Positions 56,641 to 64,000 of a stretch of DNA of 64,000 bases are shown in pieces. The position numbers and the translations under genes are program-made. Below the pieces are notes generated by a model. That model did no database searches and was not told where the DNA came from. It was given only the letters and a program-made list of their open reading frames with translations. This stretch comes from Leucobacter sp. L43. GTDB lineage: Bacteria > Actinomycetota > Actinomycetes > Actinomycetales > Microbacteriaceae. Within the stretch, counting starts at the first letter, position 1. Every line of letters starts with the position of its first letter. The DNA lies in assembly GCF_016597785.1 (NCBI RefSeq), contig NZ_JAENJG010000003.1, forward strand, positions 434,001 to 498,000, read 5' to 3'.

Positions 56641-57432
56641 ATGGTGGGACGCGGATTGCCGGATCTCGCAGGTCAGCGGGTGCTGATCACGGGCGCCTCC
56701 GGCGGTATCGGGGGCGGCATCGCACGCGCGTTCGCGGCTGCTGGCGCGCGCCTCGCCGTGCACTACCGTGGCGCGACCCGGGAATCGAGCGATGCCGTGG
56801 GCGCGCTCGTGCGGGAGCTGCGTGAAGCCGGCGCTGAGGTCGAGCCCGTGCGCGCCGACCTCGCCCTCGCGGGTGCCGCATCGTCGCTGGTCGATGACGC
56901 CGTGGCGGCCCTCGGCGGTCTCGACGGACTCGTCAACAACGCCGGAGTGCAGCCGCTTGCGATGCTCGCCGATACGACGAGGAGTGAGTGGGACGAGGTG
57001 CTCGGCACGAACCTCGGAGCGGTGTTCGAGCTCTCGCAGGCCGCGGCCGCGGTGATGGAGCGCGCGACCGGCGGCGACCGGTGGATCACGCACATCGCCT
57101 CGATCGAGGCATCCCGGCCGAGCCCGGCGCACGCGCACTACGCCGCGGCGAAGGCGGGGCTCGTGATGCACGCCCGCGCGGCGGCGCTGGAACTCGGTCC
57201 GCTCGGCATCCGCGTCAACTCCGTGTCGCCCGGTCTCGTCGACCGACCCGGTCTCGCGGAAGCCTGGCCGGAGGGGGTCGCGAGCTGGACGAGCCGAGCC
57301 CCGCTCGGCCGACTCGCCACTGCGGCCGACATCGGCGGCGCGTGCGTGCTGCTCGCGTCACCGGCTGCCGGGTTCATCACCGGGCAGGATCTTGCCGTCG
57401 ACGGCGGCATGCTGGCCACGCCGGGCTGGTGA
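56641..57432 (+). CDS. Short-chain dehydrogenase/reductase
   Basis: A 263-aa classical SDR. The cofactor motif is ITGASGGIGGGIA (~16-28), NNAGVQ follows, and the catalytic triad is visible as Ser in HIASIEAS with YAAAKAG. The C-terminus GFITGQDLAVDGGML is typical. It lies 4 bp after uppS, so may be cotranscribed, and 38 bp before the deaminase gene. Substrate unknown. Confidence 0.9.
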   Translation: MVGRGLPDLAGQRVLITGASGGIGGGIARAFAAAGARLAVHYRGATRESSDAVGALVRELREAGAEVEPVRADLALAGAASSLVDDAVAALGGLDGLVNNAGVQPLAMLADTTRSEWDEVLGTNLGAVFELSQAAAAVMERATGGDRWITHIASIEASRPSPAHAHYAAAKAGLVMHARAAALELGPLGIRVNSVSPGLVDRPGLAEAWPEGVASWTSRAPLGRLATAADIGGACVLLASPAAGFITGQDLAVDGGMLATPGW

Positions 57433-57470
57433 CCGATGACCCTCTTCCCGAATCGAGAACGGAGTTGCGG

Positions 57471-58805
57471 ATGAGCGATTACGAGACGGTGCTGCGCGCC
57501 GACGCGATGCTGACGCCTGCGGGTGTGGTCGCCGACGCCGAACTCGCCTTCGACGGCTCGGGACGGATCACGTACGCCGGATCCGCCCGCCCGGACGCGG
57601 CGTCGGCGAGCGACCGCGTGGTGCACGAACTCGAGGGGCAGGTGCTCATGCCCGGACTCGTGAACGGGCACACGCATTCCGCGATGACGCTCCTGCGCGG
57701 CGTCTCCGACGATGAGGGCTTCATGCCGTGGCTGGCGGCGGTGCAAGCGCTCGAGCAGCATCTCACGCACGACGATGTCGCAGTCGGATTGCAGCTCGCG
57801 ATGGTCGAGATGATCGAGACCGGCACCACCGCGTTCGCCGACATGTACCACTGGGATGCCGAACTCATCGAGCTGGTGCGCGCCGCGGGCATGCGCGCCC
57901 TCGTCGCGCTCGCATCCTTCGCTCCGGATGCGGTCGGGTTTCCCGGCGTCTCGCCCTGGAACGGCGCCGATGCGACCGAGCAGACCGAGGCGCTGGCGGC
58001 CCAGTACTCTGGCGATGCGCAGGTGCGGATCGCCTACGGCCCCCACGCGCCGTACACGTGCCCGCCCGAGTTCTTGAGCGACATCGCACGGCGGGCCGTC
58101 GCCCACGGGATCCCGATTCACACCCACATCTCCGAGTCGGCAGCCGAGGTCGCGCAGATCGAGGAGCGCTACGGGGCGACGCCAGCGGCGCATCTCGACG
58201 CGCTCGGACTCTTCGAGGCCGAGGTGCTCGCCGCGCACTGCGTGCACCTGACCGAAGACGAGATCGCACTGCTCGCGCGAACCGGCACCGCGGTCAGCCA
58301 CAACCCGGTCTCGAACCTGAAGCTCGGCAACGGCATCGCTCCGCTTCCGGAGTGGCAGACCGCCGGGCTGCGCATCTCGCTCGGCACCGACTCCGTCGCG
58401 AGCAACAACACGCTCGACCTCTTCGAGGAGATCAAGACGGGCACCATCCTGCACCGCGGGGCGCGCCAGGACGCCGCGATCGTGCGCGCATCGGACGTGC
58501 TCGACATCGCCACGCGGCGCGGCGCCGAAGCGATCGGCTTCCCGGAGACCGGCGCGCTCGAAGCCGGGCGCCTCGCCGACGTGATCGCGCTCGACATCAC
58601 GGGATCCGCCGCGATTCCGTTCGAGCCGGCAGCGCTCGTCTCGCACCTCGGCTTCTCCGCGACGGGCGGTGACGTGCGTCACGTCTTCATCGGCGGACGG
58701 CATGTGTACGCGGAGGGCGAGCACCTGACGCTCGATGCCGACGCGATCCGCCTGCGGGCCGCCGAGGCTCGCGCGCGACTGAGCGCTGCAGCGCGAGACG
58801 CCTGA
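57471..58805 (+). CDS. Amidohydrolase of the methylthioadenosine/S-adenosylhomocysteine deaminase family
   Basis: A 444-aa metal-dependent deaminase. NGHTHSAMTLLRG (67-69 HTH), IHTHISES (~217), AAHCVHL (~256), VSHNPVSNLKLGNGIAP and SLGTDSVASNN (~305) are the landmarks of the SAH/MTA deaminase family, which converts S-adenosylhomocysteine or methylthioadenosine to the inosine analogue. Other members deaminate other adenosine-like substrates or chlorinated triazines, so specificity is unproved. A nucleoside phosphorylase gene follows 52 bp downstream, which fits an MTA/SAH-to-inosyl salvage path. Confidence 0.88.
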   Translation: MSDYETVLRADAMLTPAGVVADAELAFDGSGRITYAGSARPDAASASDRVVHELEGQVLMPGLVNGHTHSAMTLLRGVSDDEGFMPWLAAVQALEQHLTHDDVAVGLQLAMVEMIETGTTAFADMYHWDAELIELVRAAGMRALVALASFAPDAVGFPGVSPWNGADATEQTEALAAQYSGDAQVRIAYGPHAPYTCPPEFLSDIARRAVAHGIPIHTHISESAAEVAQIEERYGATPAAHLDALGLFEAEVLAAHCVHLTEDEIALLARTGTAVSHNPVSNLKLGNGIAPLPEWQTAGLRISLGTDSVASNNTLDLFEEIKTGTILHRGARQDAAIVRASDVLDIATRRGAEAIGFPETGALEAGRLADVIALDITGSAAIPFEPAALVSHLGFSATGGDVRHVFIGGRHVYAEGEHLTLDADAIRLRAAEARARLSAAARDA

Positions 58806-58857
58806 GCGCACGCGCGCCCTCAACGCATTCCATCCCCGACACACCGAAAGGTCACTC

Positions 58858-59610
58858 ATGCCCGTCCGACTCCCCGCCGACGCCGAACTTCCCCTGCTGC
58901 GCGCCCGCGTATCCGATCTCGCCGACCGAGCACTCGTGGTCGGCGACCCCGGGCGCGCGGCCCGCGTCGCCGAACGGCTCGACGACATGCGGCAGCTCGC
59001 CGTGAACCGCGAGTATCACGTCTACGCAGGCACCTGGAAGGGTGTGCCCGTGACCGTGGCTTCGCACGGCGTCGGGGGAGCCGGAGCCGCGGTGTGCTTC
59101 GAAGAGCTCGCACGGGGCGGCGTCACCCGCATCATCCGCTCGGGAACCGCGGGCGGCATGCAGCCGGAGATCGTCGATGGCGCCATCGTCGTGGCGACGG
59201 GGGCGGTGCGCGCGGACGGCGTGAGCCACCAGCTGGTGCCGACCGAGTTTCCCGCCATCGCGACACCGGAAATGACGGTCGCGCTGAAAGCCGCTGCTGC
59301 CAGTTCCGGGCTCGACGTGCACAGCGGCGTCGTGCTGACGGGCGACATGTTCTACCCGAGCGACGTGATCACCGGAGTCGACCTGCCGCTGTGGCAGCGC
59401 GCCGGCGTCGTCGCCGTCGAGATGGAGGCGGCCACGCTGTTCGTCATCGCCGCGCTCCACGGCATCGAGACTGGCGGCGTCTTCGCCATCGACGGGAACC
59501 CCCTCGCCGCGGCCGACGTCGCAATGGGGGACTACGACCCGTATCGCGAGATCGTCGTGCAGGCGGTCGACGCCGCGCTCACCACCGCGCTCGACGTGCT
59601 GGTGTCGTGA
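58858..59610 (+). CDS. Nucleoside phosphorylase (PNP/UDP family)
   Basis: A 250-aa enzyme of the NP-I family. VVGDPGRAARVAERL near the N-terminus, SHGVGGAGAAV, RIIRSGTAGGMQP with the phosphate-binding Arg/Gly region and VVAVEMEAATLFVIAA with the ribose-binding Glu pair are typical of purine/uridine phosphorylases. With the adjacent deaminase it could phosphorolyse methylthioinosine or inosyl-homocysteine-like products, but uridine is possible. It overlaps the HAD gene by 4 bp (GTGA). Confidence 0.9.
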   Translation: MPVRLPADAELPLLRARVSDLADRALVVGDPGRAARVAERLDDMRQLAVNREYHVYAGTWKGVPVTVASHGVGGAGAAVCFEELARGGVTRIIRSGTAGGMQPEIVDGAIVVATGAVRADGVSHQLVPTEFPAIATPEMTVALKAAAASSGLDVHSGVVLTGDMFYPSDVITGVDLPLWQRAGVVAVEMEAATLFVIAALHGIETGGVFAIDGNPLAAADVAMGDYDPYREIVVQAVDAALTTALDVLVS

Positions 59611-60320
59611 GCGCATCGGCACGCACCGCGCATTCGCCGTTCTCCGCGGTGCTCTTCGACTGCGACGGCGTGCTCGTCGACTCAGAGACGATCACCATTC
59701 AGCTGCTCGCCGAGATGCTGCGCGAGCTGGGGTGGGAGATCTCGTACGACGAGACCGTGCGCACCTTCATCGGGCGGGCCCTGGTGGATGAGTGGGAAGT
59801 GATCCTCGCGCACACCGGATTCAGGATCACGGACGCCTGGATCCACGAATTCCATGTACGCCGGGATGACGCGCTGCGCGTCAGCGTACAACCCGTAGCC
59901 GGAGTGGAGGCGATGATCGCGGCGGTCGCCGAGCGCTTCGGCGACCGCATCGCGCTCGCCTCCGGCGCCGATCGCGTCAAGATCGAGATGCAGCTCGACG
60001 TCACCGGGCTCGGGCGCTGGTTCGGCGACCGGGTGTTCAGCGGCATGGAGCAGCCCCGCAGCAAGCCGGCTCCCGACGTCTACCTCGCCGCCGCTGCGGC
60101 ACTCGGCGTCGACCCCGCTTCGGCGCTCGTCGTCGAAGACACGGTCGCCGGTGTGACGGCCGGTATCGCAGCGGGCGCGACGGTGTTCGGATTCTCCCCG
60201 GACAGCCCGGTGCGGACCGACCCAGGGATGCTGCGCGGAGCAGGCGCGTCGATCGTGTTCTCAGACATGAGCGAACTGCCCGGTCTGATCGACGAGTGGG
60301 TCTCGCGGCCCGCGGCGTAA
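59607..60320 (+). CDS. HAD superfamily phosphatase, subfamily IA
   Basis: A 237-aa HAD enzyme. The nucleophile motif is AVLFDCDGVLVDSE (~14-27), ALASGADRVKIEM gives motif II, and SKPAPDVYL with VVEDTVAGVTAG gives motifs III/IV. A cap domain of four helices lies at ~30-90. Beta-phosphoglucomutase and phosphoglycolate phosphatase are close relatives. The GTG start overlaps the phosphorylase stop, linking it to nucleoside salvage: pentose-1-phosphate or its derivative may be the substrate. Confidence 0.88.
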   Translation: MSASARTAHSPFSAVLFDCDGVLVDSETITIQLLAEMLRELGWEISYDETVRTFIGRALVDEWEVILAHTGFRITDAWIHEFHVRRDDALRVSVQPVAGVEAMIAAVAERFGDRIALASGADRVKIEMQLDVTGLGRWFGDRVFSGMEQPRSKPAPDVYLAAAAALGVDPASALVVEDTVAGVTAGIAAGATVFGFSPDSPVRTDPGMLRGAGASIVFSDMSELPGLIDEWVSRPAA

Positions 60321-60338
60321 CCCGGGTAACCCGCCGCG
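60311..60338. terminator. Candidate terminator between the HAD gene and luxS
   Basis: CGCGGCG and CGCCGCG form a 7-bp stem around the HAD stop codon, in the convergent 69-bp gap. Confidence 0.4.
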
Positions 60339-60389
60339 ACACGCAGTGTCAGCCGTTGCGGCTCGACGACGCGAGCTCCGACGCACCCC

Positions 60390-60881
60390 CTACGCGATGC
60401 GGGAGCGGTCGAACGCGTCGAGGCTGATGCCCTCGGCGAGTACGATCTTCGCCCACTCACGCGCAGAATGCAGGCTGTGATCGCGGTAATTGCCGCAGCT
60501 CACTGCTTCCGTTCCCGGCACGTCGTCCCAGGTGACGCGCTCCGCCAGATCGGTGAGCGAACTCTTGATCGCCTCGGCGACCGTCTCGACGCTCGGCTCG
60601 CCCCAGGCGATGAGATGGAATCCGGTGCGGCAGCCGAACGGTGAGATGTCGATGAGCCCGTCGAATCGGGTGCGCAGCAGCGCGGCGAGCGTGTGCTCGA
60701 TGGTGTGCAGGCCCGCCGTGGGAATCTCCGCCTCATTCGGCTGCACCAGGCGAATGTCGAAGTTTGAGATCGCGTCGCCCTTCGGGCCGCGCTCGACCCC
60801 GATGAGGCGCACGTACGGTGCCAGCACTTTCGTGTGATCCAGTGAAAAGCTCTCTACTTCGGCAAGTTCGACGTCGCTCAT
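60390..60881 (-). CDS. luxS: S-ribosylhomocysteine lyase LuxS
   Basis: A 163-aa enzyme that cleaves S-ribosylhomocysteine to homocysteine and DPD, the precursor of autoinducer-2. All key residues are visible: zinc ligands H59 and H63 in LHTIEHTLA, catalytic Glu62, Cys84 in [11 protein letters not shown] and C129 in [12 protein letters not shown]. The start is the ATG at 60881; about 25 nt of leader follow a GATACT box. LuxS is uncommon in actinobacteria. It is convergent with the HAD gene. Confidence 0.95.
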   Translation of the reverse strand: MSDVELAEVESFSLDHTKVLAPYVRLIGVERGPKGDAISNFDIRLVQPNEAEIPTAGLHTIEHTLAALLRTRFDGLIDISPFGCRTGFHLIAWGEPSVETVAEAIKSSLTDLAERVTWDDVPGTEAVSCGNYRDHSLHSAREWAKIVLAEGISLDAFDRSRIA

Positions 60882-60981
60882 GCGACCCAGTTTCTCATGG
60901 GCACCAGAGTATCGAGCGTGGGCACGACATTCTCCTGGCATGACGAAACGTGACTCCTGAACGGCGTCGGGGCCCGGGTAC

Positions 60982-61019
60982 GAGAACGGGCCCGCACCCG
61001 AAGGTGCAGGCCCGTTCTC
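60982..61019. terminator. Strong intrinsic terminator hairpin downstream of the 101-aa protein gene
   Basis: GAGAACGGGCC and GGCCCGTTCTC are 11-bp perfect arms; inside them GCACC-CGAA-GGTGC extends the stem after one mismatch. It lies 12 nt past the stop at 61032 on the minus strand, upstream of luxS. Confidence 0.75.
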
Positions 61020-61031
61020 CGTACGCGAGCG

Positions 61032-61337
61032 TTACGCTGCGCGCGCGAGCTCCTTGCGGGTCAGCGCGATCCGCGTGCGGTCGCCAGCGAGGCGCTCTGA
61101 CACGCTCACGTTCCAGCCGGCGCGATCGAGGCGCTTGAGGTCGCCGCGCGCCTCGTCGAGACGATCGGTCTCGACGACGTAGAGCGTGCGGCCAGAGCTG
61201 CGGTAGACCGAGCGGCGCTGGGCCCAGTCGGGCACGAGCATGTCTTCGGCTCCGCTGAGGGAGTGGTAGGGCGTGCGCAGGGGACCGGCCGCCGGCCGCA
61301 CGTCTGCGATATTGGGCATACGAGTATGCGAAGTCAT
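61032..61337 (-). CDS. 101-aa protein of unknown function
   Basis: A hydrophilic 101-aa protein starting MTSHTRMPNIADVRP. The C-terminal ~45 residues (RTLYVVETDRLDEARGDL) look like an alpha/beta fold with alternating strand/helix. AAGGAA lies 5 nt before the ATG at 61337. I do not recognise a family. The long structured leader and promoter (TAATAT at 61623-61628) suggest regulated expression; a LexA-box-like site overlaps the promoter region. Confidence 0.6.
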   Translation of the reverse strand: MTSHTRMPNIADVRPAAGPLRTPYHSLSGAEDMLVPDWAQRRSVYRSSGRTLYVVETDRLDEARGDLKRLDRAGWNVSVSERLAGDRTRIALTRKELARAA

Positions 61338-61352
61338 GGTGTTCCTTTCGTG

Positions 61353-61393
61353 GCGCACCGTCACGGTGCGCGATCCCCGAGCAGTTCTCGGGG
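61353..61393. repeat. Two hairpins in the leader of the 101-aa protein gene
   Basis: GCGCACCGT-C-ACGGTGCGC (61353-61371) is a perfect 9-bp palindrome and CCCCGAG-CAGTT-CTCGGGG (61375-61393) a perfect 7-bp stem. Both lie just upstream of the Shine-Dalgarno of the minus-strand gene. The remaining leader (to about 61616) shows no other structure I can identify. Confidence 0.55.
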
Positions 61394-61622
61394 GTGGGCT
61401 CACTGGGAGCCTGCGCTGCTTCGCCGGGGCTGCGTCGGTACAGCCCGTTCGATCTCTTGCGATCGATAGCGGAGCGCAACTGCACCGGTCTCATCGGGGG
61501 ACCAGCCTCGTCTGAAGGCCTTCGGTGCTCGGTGGGTGTCGCGGCTGGTGACGCAGAGTTGAGGTGATCTCGACGTGCCGTTCAACGGCGATCATGCGTA
61601 CGGCTCGCGAACCCGACTCCTC

Positions 61623-61628
61623 ATATTA
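61623..61628 (-). promoter_or_regulatory. -10 box (TAATAT) for the 101-aa protein gene
   Basis: A consensus-like -10 on the minus strand, giving a leader of about 280 nt to the ATG at 61337. This 368-bp region (61338-61705) holds this promoter, two leader hairpins, a LexA-box-like site and the plus-strand -10 TAGTGT (61650-61655). Confidence 0.45.
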
Positions 61629-61642
61629 GAACACATTTTCGA
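61627..61642. promoter_or_regulatory. LexA (SOS) box-like site
   Basis: TAGAACACATTTTCGA differs at two positions from the actinobacterial SOS-box pattern TCGAAC-N4-GTTCGA. It lies between divergent promoters. Confidence 0.4.
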
Positions 61643-61705
61643 AAAGCGCTAGTGTGGGTTCGAAGATGTGGATCAATAGGCGCCCGAGCGCCGCTGGGAG
61701 CGCCG

Positions 61706-62266
61706 ATGACTGAACCGACCACCCTGCTCGTGTTCGCACACCGCGACGAGGCTTCGGCCTTCTCCGATGTGGCTCACCTCGTGACCGGAGTGGGCAAGGT
61801 CAACGCTGCGGTAGCACTCGCCGCGGAGCTCTCCGAGCGTCCCGTCGATCGCGTGGTGGTGCTCGGAACGGCAGGCGTCGTGAGCGACGGCCCCGAGCGC
61901 CCATCGCTCGACGCGGTCTACCAGATCACCGGAGTGGTGCAGCACGACTTCTCGCTGCCGTCGCCGGAGCTGCGACCCGCCGGCGACGCGATCCTGCCCC
62001 CAGAGGCGGCCGCCACCATAGCGACCGGCGATGTGTTCGTGCAAGACGATGCCCAGCGCGCGACCATCGCAGGCCTCGGTGCGAGCCTCGTCGACATGGA
62101 GGCCTACGCGTACGCCAGCGTGTGCGCGCGCTTCGGGGCCGCGCTGCAGATGTTCAAGATCCCCTCCGACTTCGCCGACTCGACCACCACCGACGAGGAG
62201 TGGGACACGATCGTGTTCCGCAAGAGCGAGCAGCTCAGGGAGTTCTGGGACACCAGGCTGAGGTAG
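61706..62266 (+). CDS. Nucleosidase-like protein (phosphorylase superfamily)
   Basis: A 186-aa short member of the PNP/UDP superfamily. VLVFAHRDEASAF then TGVGKVNAAVAL, VVVLGTAGVVSDG and VDMEAYAYASVCARFG match MTA/SAH nucleosidases; KIPSDFADS is the C-terminal catalytic Asp region. It is shorter than typical MTA/SAH nucleosidases (about 230 aa), so function as MTAN is likely but not certain. GGGAG precedes the ATG by 5 nt. Confidence 0.8.
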   Translation: MTEPTTLLVFAHRDEASAFSDVAHLVTGVGKVNAAVALAAELSERPVDRVVVLGTAGVVSDGPERPSLDAVYQITGVVQHDFSLPSPELRPAGDAILPPEAAATIATGDVFVQDDAQRATIAGLGASLVDMEAYAYASVCARFGAALQMFKIPSDFADSTTTDEEWDTIVFRKSEQLREFWDTRLR

Positions 62267-62365
62267 TTCGCGCGGCCGCCGCGTCAAGGCGGTGGCAGGG
62301 CTCCTGCTCGTTCGGTACACCTGAAGGCATCGGTGCGTTCGGTGCCGATGGAAAGGGGAGTACCG

Positions 62366-63091
62366 GTGCTCTTGGAAGCCGACGGGCTCATCGTCGATTG
62401 GACGCTGATGCCCACGTACAACACCATCATGTCGCTCGCAGCAGGTGCGGGGCTGCTCTGGATACTCGGGCTGGTGCGCGCGCTTCGCAAACCAGGGGAG
62501 TTCGCTCCCGAGGGGTGGGCGCTGACCGCCGGCGTGCTCGGAAGCATCCTGACGCTCACCGGCGCGCATATGACCCTGACCTGGCCGCTCGCCGCCTACT
62601 TCCCGTTCGACAACATCATCTTCGGAGAGCCGAGTCTCGGATTCGGCGTCCTGCTGCTGGCAGCAGCCTTCCTGCTGTGGCGCCGCTCCGCCGCCATCAC
62701 GGCGGCTCCAGACCCGGGGGCGCACCTCGCGCGCACCGTCCGACCACTCGGGATCTTCGTCTTCGGACTGGGTCTCGCGATGTTCGGGATCGCCGCCGCT
62801 GGAATGGTGTTCCAGCTCTTCGCCGCGCCGCCGGAAGAGCCTATCTCGGGTGCATTCGCCGAGTACCCGTGGGTGGAGGCGACCTTCATGTCGGGGCTCT
62901 TCGCGCTCGTCGGAGTGGGCGCCGTGCTCTTCCCCTTCGCCCTCAGGGGCTTCGATTCAGCCGGACCGAAGCTGCGGCCCGTCGCTCTCGTCGCGGGCAT
63001 CGCCTGGGGGCTCGCCGGGCTGGCGTTCCTGCTCTTCGGGGCACTCAACTACTTCACGCACATCGGCCTGATCATCAATACGACCGCGTAA
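62366..63091 (+). CDS. DUF981 family membrane protein
   Basis: A 241-aa protein with seven membrane helices and family-specific segments (LMPTYNTIMSLAAGAGLLW; FGEPSLGFGVLLL). This is DUF981. Its role is unknown. The GTG start at 62366 has AAAGGGGAG 5 nt upstream, giving a better start than the ATG at 62348. It lies 99 bp after the nucleosidase-like gene. Confidence 0.82.
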   Translation: MLLEADGLIVDWTLMPTYNTIMSLAAGAGLLWILGLVRALRKPGEFAPEGWALTAGVLGSILTLTGAHMTLTWPLAAYFPFDNIIFGEPSLGFGVLLLAAAFLLWRRSAAITAAPDPGAHLARTVRPLGIFVFGLGLAMFGIAAAGMVFQLFAAPPEEPISGAFAEYPWVEATFMSGLFALVGVGAVLFPFALRGFDSAGPKLRPVALVAGIAWGLAGLAFLLFGALNYFTHIGLIINTTA

Positions 63092-63160
63092 CGGCTCGCG
63101 GGCGGGGCCGCACCACGGCCCGATTCGCGCGAGCCGTTCGCATCCCGTAGGATTTTCCGC

Positions 63161-63251
63161 GGTGACGTGTCCGAGCGGCCGAAGGTGCAACTCTCGAAAA
63201 GTTGTGTAGGGTAACCCCCTACCGTGGGTTCAAATCCCACCGTCACCGCCA
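63161..63251 (+). tRNA. tRNA-Ser, anticodon CGA
   Basis: Acceptor arms GGTGACG and CGTCACC pair perfectly, followed by G73 and an encoded CCA. The anticodon stem CAACT/AGTTG holds the loop CTCGAAA with anticodon CGA (reads UCG). A long variable arm (TAGGG-TAACC-CCCTA) is the class II hallmark of serine tRNA. The T loop is GTTCAAAT. Confidence 0.96.
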
Positions 63252-63256
63252 GTTGA

Positions 63257-63296
63257 GAAGCCCCGGGTCCTTGCAAAAGCGAGGACCCGGGGCTTC
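63257..63296. terminator. Bidirectional intrinsic terminator after tRNA-Ser
   Basis: GAAGCCCCGGGTCCT and AGGACCCGGGGCTTC are perfect 15-bp arms around a 10-nt loop. It separates the tRNA from the convergent response regulator gene. Confidence 0.85.
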
Positions 63297-63334
63297 GTGT
63301 TCACGGCGGCATCGGTTGCATCAGCGACACCGAG

Positions 63335-64000
63335 CTACGGCTCGACGCGAACCACGCCGAGTTCGTACGCCCGGATCACCGCGAGAACGCGATTCGGCAC
63401 CTCGAGCTTCATCAGAATGCGCCCGAAGTGAGCTTTCACCGTCGATTCGGTGACGTGGAGGGCCGCCGCGATCTCTCGGTTGGTCAAACCTCGACCGACG
63501 AGTGCGAAGACGTCCCGTTCCCGGTCCGAGAGCGCGTCGAGCTCGTGGGCGCGGGCCGGCGCCTCGTCTCTCGCCAGGTGGGGCACCGCGATCTCGATGA
63601 GCTTCGCCGTGACGCGCGGCGAAACGACCGCGTCCCCGGTGACGACCGCGCGCACCGCGGCGATCAACTCGTCCGGGCGCGTGTTCTTCAAGAGGAACCC
63701 TGCGGCTCCGGCCTGCAGCGCGCCGAAAGCGTACTCGTCCACGTCGTAGGTCGTGAGCATGAGCACGCGCACGCCGGGATGCCTGGCCGTGATCTCGCGG
63801 GTCGCCTCGATGCCGTCGGTCCCCGGCATGCGCACATCCATCAGCACGACGTCGGGGGCGAGCCGCCCGGCCGCCCGAACGGCCTCGGCGCCATCTGCGG
63901 CCTCGCCGACGACCTCGATGCCGGGGTGCGCGTCCAAGACGAGTCGGAGCCCGTATCGGACGAGATCCTGGTCGTCGGCGATCAGGAGTCGGATGACGTC
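63335..64000 (-). CDS. Response regulator, NarL/LuxR family (N-terminus beyond window)
   Basis: About 221 residues are visible, from RLLIADDQDLVRYGL to the stop; only the first few codons are missing. The receiver domain has the acidic pair ADD, phospho-accepting Asp in VVLMDVRMPG, Thr in MLTTYD and Lys in FLLKNT. The C-terminal LuxR-type helix-turn-helix contains LTNREIAAAL and ESTVKAHFG. Its partner histidine kinase is probably beyond the right edge. Confidence 0.93.
   Translation of the reverse strand, partial: DVIRLLIADDQDLVRYGLRLVLDAHPGIEVVGEAADGAEAVRAAGRLAPDVVLMDVRMPGTDGIEATREITARHPGVRVLMLTTYDVDEYAFGALQAGAAGFLLKNTRPDELIAAVRAVVTGDAVVSPRVTAKLIEIAVPHLARDEAPARAHELDALSDRERDVFALVGRGLTNREIAAALHVTESTVKAHFGRILMKLEVPNRVLAVIRAYELGVVRVEP

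Noticed and set aside
61400-61585. A 61-codon minus-strand frame in the leader upstream of the 101-aa protein gene
   Set aside because: No Shine-Dalgarno or leaderless box at its start and composition like non-coding GC-rich sequence.

Overview
The window is high-GC DNA with dense, often overlapping genes. It most likely comes from an actinobacterium of the Microbacteriaceae, possibly Leucobacter-like. That placement is an inference from several signs: a mycothiol conjugate amidase, a mycoredoxin, DUF4307 and DUF222/HNH proteins, an actinobacterial gene order around greA-mca-hlyIII-uppS, and many genes whose start codon sits 6-8 nt after a TANNNT-like -10 box, as in leaderless transcripts. 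Both edges cut a gene: a TagF-like polymerase on the left and a LuxR/NarL-type response regulator on the right.

Positions 1-31,000 are mainly a cell-wall glycopolymer region. A minus-strand operon (7719 to 1) carries a polyprenol-phosphate glycosyltransferase, DUF2304 and DUF6541 membrane proteins, a hexapeptide acyltransferase, a TagG/TagH-type ABC exporter and the TagF-like CDP-glycerol glycerophosphotransferase. Next come a DegT-type sugar aminotransferase and a flippase-like ABC exporter, then (after a siderophore-interacting protein and a methionine aminopeptidase) a set of glycosyltransferases that includes three paralogues of one family, and a Gfo/Idh/MocA dehydrogenase. A protein fusing a LicD-like domain to a SAM methyltransferase follows. 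UDP-galactopyranose mutase and a GlfT2-like galactofuranosyltransferase flank an NhaA antiporter and imply a galactofuran-containing polymer. An O-antigen-ligase-like protein at 29.5-30.9 kb and a mannose-6-phosphate isomerase complete the set.

Positions 31,000-48,000 are mostly housekeeping and metabolism: ribF, an SNF2 helicase, pfkA, mycoredoxin, a Pit phosphate transporter with PHO-box-like repeats upstream, an aldehyde dehydrogenase, an AI-2E family protein and threonine ammonia-lyase. Three 87-bp tandem repeats follow the lyase gene, each carrying a copy of its last codons. A TetR regulator, an amidohydrolase and an APC permease then form a small catabolic unit with a clear palindromic operator.

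Positions 48,000-56,700 hold the conserved actinobacterial block greA, DUF4307, mca, small membrane protein, hlyIII and uppS. It is interrupted by recQ, an NAD-dependent epimerase-like gene, a TetR gene and gluconokinase. Positions 56,600-62,300 look like a locus for S-adenosylmethionine by-products: a methylthioadenosine/S-adenosylhomocysteine deaminase-like enzyme, a nucleoside phosphorylase, a HAD phosphatase, LuxS, and a small nucleosidase-like protein. A DUF981 membrane protein, tRNA-Ser(CGA) with a strong terminator, and the response regulator end the window.

No insertion sequence, prophage or CRISPR array was seen. The most unusual signals are the 87-bp repeats, the LicD-methyltransferase fusion, the paired SAM-salvage routes, a LexA-box-like site between divergent promoters at 61.6 kb, and several unexplained palindromes.
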